From: JADKIH01 sp964486655
GTDB taxonomy: Bacteria; Bacteroidota; Bacteroidia; AKYH767-A; 2013-40CM-41-45
NCBI GenBank assembly: GCA_964486655.1
Contig: CAZAON010000322.1
Span: 1-9,644 of the forward strand
DNA: 9,644 bases
Direction of reading: 5' to 3'
Shown: in pieces, positions 6,119 through 9,644 of the stretch
Numbering within the stretch: the stretch's first letter is position 1
How the letters are laid out: every line of letters starts with the position of its first letter
Made by a program: the position numbers and the translations under genes
The notes under the pieces: model-generated
What the model was told of the DNA's origin: nothing
The model's input: the letters and a program-made list of their open reading frames with translations, nothing else
Database searches by the model: none

Positions 6119-6195
6119 AATTACGAATTACGAATGACGAATGACGAATGACGAATAGCAGGATATTCGTAATTCGTCATTCGTAATTCGTAATT
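6119..6195. repeat. ACGAATG heptad inverted repeat (long hairpin) between gyrB and the amidohydrolase
   Basis: The left arm (6119-6149) consists of tandem heptads ACGAATT/ACGAATG. The right arm (6165-6195) is its reverse complement with one mismatch in 31. The loop of 15 bases (6150-6164) begins with another heptad unit. The structure fills almost the whole 83-base gap between two converging stop codons. It has no U-run, so it is not a classical intrinsic terminator, but such a stem could block read-through from either side or shield mRNA 3' ends. It is unrelated in sequence to the CGGGTTT repeats around dnaX. Confidence 0.9.
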
Positions 6196-6198
6196 GAA

Positions 6199-7386
6199 TT
6201 AACTGTTCCCCAGTTCCCGTACCGCCATATACGCCATCAACCCCATTCCCGTTTCCAGGGCAGATTCGTCAATATTAAAAGTTGACGTATGTACGGGTGA
6301 AACTATTCCCTGCTTTTCATTACGAACGCCGAGACGATAAAAACAGGCAGGAGCCTGCTGTGTAAAAAAGCTGAAATCTTCCGCTGCCATCCAGATCTCA
6401 AGATCTTCCACATTTTGTTTACCCACATATTCTTCAGCTGCTTTCCGGGCACGATCTGTTGTCGCATCATCATTGATCAAAAATGGATACCCTCTGCGGA
6501 TTTCAAACTCACACTTCCCTCCCATGCCTTCCGCAATTGATTCGGCCATTTTTTTCATCAGCCTGTGTGCTTCATCACGCCATTCTTCATTGAGTGTACG
6601 AAAGGTTCCTTCAAGGTATACTTCATCCGGAATCACATTCGTAGCTCCGTTTGCAATCACCTTTCCGAATGAAAGTACTGAAGGTAAAGATGGTTTTGCA
6701 CGACGACTTACAATTTGCTGTAAAGCAACGATCATGTGTGAGGTAATAAGAACAGGATCGATAGTCAGATGAGGCATTGCTCCGTGACCACCTTTGCCTT
6801 TAACCTTTACATAAATTTCATCGGTACTTGCCATATATAACCCTTTTCTGAATCCGACTTTTCCCGCTTCAATCTGAGGCATTACATGCTGACCTATTAC
6901 AGAGGCCGGTTTTGGATTTTCAAGTACTCCTTCTTTAATCATAATCGAAGCGCCACCGGGAAGTTTTTCCTCACCGGGCTGAAAAATTAATTTCACCGTT
7001 CCTTCAAATTCTGATTTTAATTCATTCAAAATTCTCGCGACTCCGAGTAATGAAGAAGTATGAACATCGTGACCGCAGGCATGCATCACGCCCGGATTTA
7101 AAGATTTGTAATCGACATTATTGGTTTCGGTAATGGGCAAGGCATCCATATCTGCGCGAAGAGCAGTTACTTTTTTGGAAGGATTCTTCCCTTCAATCAG
7201 CGCAACGACACCGGTGTTAGCCATTCTTTTTACAGAGGTAACTCCGTATTCGGCCAACTTCTGTTCAACGAATTTCTGTGTATTGAATTCATGAAAAGAT
7301 AATTCGGGGTTTGCATGAATATGTCTGCGACAACCAACAATATCCGAGTGATACTTTTTGGCCAGCTCTTTTATTTTTAAAATCAT
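6199..7386 (-). CDS. M20-family amidohydrolase (N-acyl amino acid hydrolase type)
   Basis: A 395-residue metallo-amidohydrolase of peptidase family M20, subfamily D, like bacterial N-acyl-L-amino acid amidohydrolases and hippurate hydrolases. These enzymes use a dimetal centre to cleave the amide bond of N-acylated amino acids. Visible ligands and motifs: RRHIHANPELS (20-30), RADMDALP (77-84), HACGHDVHT (102-110, Cys104 and His106), QPGEE (136-140, Glu139 the likely general base), GQHVMP with His167, the dimerisation-domain motif GGHGAMPH (199-206), AEDFS (335-339) and SPVHTSTF with His366. All expected metal ligands are present, so it should be active. There is no signal peptide, hence cytoplasmic. 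It starts 11 bases after the stop of the upstream outer-membrane gene, so the two are probably co-transcribed. The exact substrate cannot be read from sequence. Confidence 0.9.
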   Translation of the reverse strand: MILKIKELAKKYHSDIVGCRRHIHANPELSFHEFNTQKFVEQKLAEYGVTSVKRMANTGVVALIEGKNPSKKVTALRADMDALPITETNNVDYKSLNPGVMHACGHDVHTSSLLGVARILNELKSEFEGTVKLIFQPGEEKLPGGASIMIKEGVLENPKPASVIGQHVMPQIEAGKVGFRKGLYMASTDEIYVKVKGKGGHGAMPHLTIDPVLITSHMIVALQQIVSRRAKPSLPSVLSFGKVIANGATNVIPDEVYLEGTFRTLNEEWRDEAHRLMKKMAESIAEGMGGKCEFEIRRGYPFLINDDATTDRARKAAEEYVGKQNVEDLEIWMAAEDFSFFTQQAPACFYRLGVRNEKQGIVSPVHTSTFNIDESALETGMGLMAYMAVRELGNS

Positions 7387-7397
7387 AGTAGCGATTA

Positions 7398-9644
7398 TCA
7401 GAAATCAAGTCCGAATGAAAAATAAAACTGACTCGGCAGGAATACGCGATTCTCTATTCCCCACGCCCAGTCGGCACGAATGAAGTAACCAAGTATCCGG
7501 CTACGAAGTCCGAAACCTAGTCCGCCAACAATAGGTTCATTCTGACTGATGATAGTAATTGTAAATGGTGAACGCGAATAAACTTTACGATTAAGAGCAT
7601 TGGTTGAATCATATGGTGAACCGCCGTTCCATGCGGTTCCAATATCTCCGAAACCAACGATCTGGAAATTCCGAACGAAGTCAGATTTGATCGGACGGTT
7701 TAACAGGTATTTAAAAACAGGAAACCTGATTTCACTGTTGATCAATGCGAAAGTATTTCCGTTACGAATATTCTGATCAAAGCCTCTAAGATTTGTCGCC
7801 AGCGCCTGGAAATAATAATTCTGAGAGTAATCAATCGGAGTTTCATTGTTGAATCGAGGACTCAGCCAGTTGTCTGTCGCACCCATGTAATAAATCAGCC
7901 TTTCCGGACCGAATGAAGTTCCCGCGGCGAAGCGATTTGCCCAAATTAATTCGCGATGAATTTTCTGGTAATGTCTGAAGTCAGCGCCAATAATTGCAAT
8001 ACCCGAATTTTCCCTGTCTACCTGTTTATAATACTCTCCGAATATTTTGAAACGTGTTCCGTAATACAAATTCAATCCGGTGTTCAAAGTATTATCAAAT
8101 ACAAATTCAAGTCTGGTTGTTCCCCAGTTTAAAAATTCATTCGGATAATTAAGAGAATTATAATCGACAGAAAGAGCGACGTAGCGGTCATTTCTGTATG
8201 CAACGGAACCTCTCAATGAAGTAATGTCGCTAAATGGCCATGAAGCGGTATACCTTAATTCATGAGTTGTAAGTTGAAAATAAACATTGCTTAATTCAAG
8301 TGACTGACGATAAAAAGTAAGTTTTTTATCTAGTCTCTTTTTCAGATTTTCATACGTAAGGAAGTACTCTATGCTGTTAAGATCATAGGCAAGTTTTACG
8401 CCGCCGGTGATTCTGTAATCGTCAAGAAGGTCGCGAATTCCCAATTTAAAATATCCGTCAAAACCCGGACTATAATAAGCAGCACCTCCGCCGGTAAATA
8501 ATTGATATGACTGATTGAGAAGTGAATGATCGAATAATTGAGTTACGAAATAACTGGAAGAAAAAGCTGTTTCGTAGTTACGTTGAGTTGGAAGTTTAAA
8601 AGTCGAGTCGGGAGCCGTAGCAACAGAATCAATCTTAATTCCGAAATTTTCAATCATTCTTTCCTTTAACTCCTGTCTTTCTTTTTCACGCTTACTTTTC
8701 GCTTTCGGGAAATCACTCTGGAAAACATAATTGTCAATGTCAACGGTATTGGAATCGACTGCTGGAGAAACTGATGTATCAGGTTCCTCTCCCTGTTTAA
8801 TAATATCAGTCAGACGAGTCATGTCCTGCTTAACCGTTTGTTGCTGCATTTCGGGTTTAGGACCACGGTCAATATTATTAATCTCATCAATTCTGAATTG
8901 TGTATTCGGCAACGAACTCATGCTAAGTTCCTTCTCAACCGGACGATTTACGTAAATATGATAGCGGCCATTACGGAAAATAATTTCACCAACACGACTC
9001 TGAGACTGGTTGATATCCTGGAAAATTATGTTGCGAGGATAATCGGTGATGACATAATTATCTACGATCATACGGTAATGCTCAACCGTATCGACATAAC
9101 TCAACGCGCTGTCAAGATGTGCGACATAACGGTTGAATATTCCGTTTGCATCACTCAGATAGGCAATGTTAGCCGAATCGTATTGCATCGGCTGCAGTTC
9201 ATCGTAATCGGGCGTATTGGTAATTCTTCGAAGCACAGATGATTTTCCAAAATAATCATAGAAGAAAACATCATACTTGCCTTTTGGTATTGTATTCAGA
9301 ATAGTTTCGTTCTTCAAAGAATCATTCACCCTGGTAGAAGAAAAGACGATTGCACGGCCGTCGTTGATGAAACGCGGATTCATATCATCATAAACATCTT
9401 TGGTAATCTGCTCGAAAGTGCGTGTGCGAAGGTTGTATACGAAAATGTCCGTCTGACCTTTCTGAATGGCCGACAATACGATTGACTGTCCGTCAGGTGA
9501 ATAACTGAAATCTAAAACTTTTTCGAAATTAAAGAGTGGTGCTTCAATATATTTCTTTTTCGCAATCGTATAAGTGCCTAATAATAATTTTCCGCGACGT
9601 TCGCGAATGACGCCGATAAGCTGACCGGTCGGATGCCAGGCAGT
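7398..9644 (-). CDS. TolB-like propeller / Omp85-type outer-membrane barrel fusion protein (N-terminus beyond window)
   Basis: The reading frame is open from the stop at 7398 to the right edge without interruption: 748 visible residues. The TTG at 9476 is internal, because strong homology-like sequence (FSYSPDGQSIV) runs through it. The visible N-terminal quarter has TolB/PD40-type propeller repeats: FSYSPDGQSIVLSAIQKGQT near 46-65, MNPRFINDGRAIVFSSTR near 88-105 and YLSDANGIFNRY near 162-173. A polar linker follows, with a lysine/glutamate-rich coil (KSKREKERQELKERM, near 316-330). The last ~390 residues look like a transmembrane beta-barrel of the Omp85/surface-antigen type: the LRGF motif of loop 6 at 619-622, GGLGFGLRSRILGYFIRADWAW near the end, and a terminal Phe as in BAM targeting signals. 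A signal peptide is expected outside the window. The role is unknown; candidates are envelope assembly or lipid/protein export. Confidence 0.85.
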   Translation of the reverse strand, partial: TAWHPTGQLIGVIRERRGKLLLGTYTIAKKKYIEAPLFNFEKVLDFSYSPDGQSIVLSAIQKGQTDIFVYNLRTRTFEQITKDVYDDMNPRFINDGRAIVFSSTRVNDSLKNETILNTIPKGKYDVFFYDYFGKSSVLRRITNTPDYDELQPMQYDSANIAYLSDANGIFNRYVAHLDSALSYVDTVEHYRMIVDNYVITDYPRNIIFQDINQSQSRVGEIIFRNGRYHIYVNRPVEKELSMSSLPNTQFRIDEINNIDRGPKPEMQQQTVKQDMTRLTDIIKQGEEPDTSVSPAVDSNTVDIDNYVFQSDFPKAKSKREKERQELKERMIENFGIKIDSVATAPDSTFKLPTQRNYETAFSSSYFVTQLFDHSLLNQSYQLFTGGGAAYYSPGFDGYFKLGIRDLLDDYRITGGVKLAYDLNSIEYFLTYENLKKRLDKKLTFYRQSLELSNVYFQLTTHELRYTASWPFSDITSLRGSVAYRNDRYVALSVDYNSLNYPNEFLNWGTTRLEFVFDNTLNTGLNLYYGTRFKIFGEYYKQVDRENSGIAIIGADFRHYQKIHRELIWANRFAAGTSFGPERLIYYMGATDNWLSPRFNNETPIDYSQNYYFQALATNLRGFDQNIRNGNTFALINSEIRFPVFKYLLNRPIKSDFVRNFQIVGFGDIGTAWNGGSPYDSTNALNRKVYSRSPFTITIISQNEPIVGGLGFGLRSRILGYFIRADWAWGIENRVFLPSQFYFSFGLDF

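Noticed and set aside
6119..6195. CRISPR-like array
   Set aside because: Units are seven bases and contiguous, with no unique spacers of 25-45 bases, no repeat of 25-40 bases and no cas genes.
7398..9476. TTG at 9476 as the start of the outer-membrane protein
   Set aside because: The same frame continues without a stop to 9644, and a propeller repeat motif spans the TTG; the gene is truncated by the window edge.

Overview
This window reads as chromosomal housekeeping DNA from a member of the Bacteroidota. The exact genus cannot be named from sequence alone. The grounds are: no start codon has a convincing Shine-Dalgarno sequence and the leaders are A-rich; Bacteroidota-type -7 elements (consensus TAnnTTTG) lie upstream of gyrB and, more weakly, dnaX and the HU gene; GyrB is the short ~650-residue form without the large insertion of the E. 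coli enzyme; and there is a TolB-propeller/Omp85-barrel fusion of a kind seen in this phylum.

Layout. A paaG-like crotonase gene (198-968, +) converges on an HU-type nucleoid protein gene (1150-1422, -); the two share a strong bidirectional terminator at 1105-1138. HU is divergent from dnaX (1740-3505, +), the clamp-loader tau/gamma subunit, which is interrupted by an apparent one-base deletion at 2226-2228. A 612-base gap full of short repeats leads to gyrB (4118-6115, +). gyrB converges on an M20-family amidohydrolase gene (6199-7386, -). That gene sits 11 bases downstream of a large outer-membrane protein gene (7398 to the right edge, -), partial at its N-terminus, and the two probably form an operon whose promoter lies outside the window.

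Functionally, HU, DnaX and GyrB form a loose DNA replication and topology cluster. PaaG, the amidohydrolase and the TolB-Omp85 fusion are unrelated to it.

No new multi-gene system is visible. The features most worth a second look are small. (1) An A9 tract in dnaX lies exactly where domains I-III end, with a GGAGG just upstream and a stop codon immediately in the -1 frame; this is the arrangement that makes the short gamma protein in E. coli and Thermus. (2) A frameshift lies inside the AAA+ core of the same essential gene. (3) The gaps carry several unrelated short-period repeat families: CGGGTTT heptads bracketing dnaX (one copy a good G-quadruplex motif), ACGAATG heptads forming a 31-bp hairpin that fills the gyrB/amidohydrolase gap, and a CTGCGTCT octad repeat present twice.
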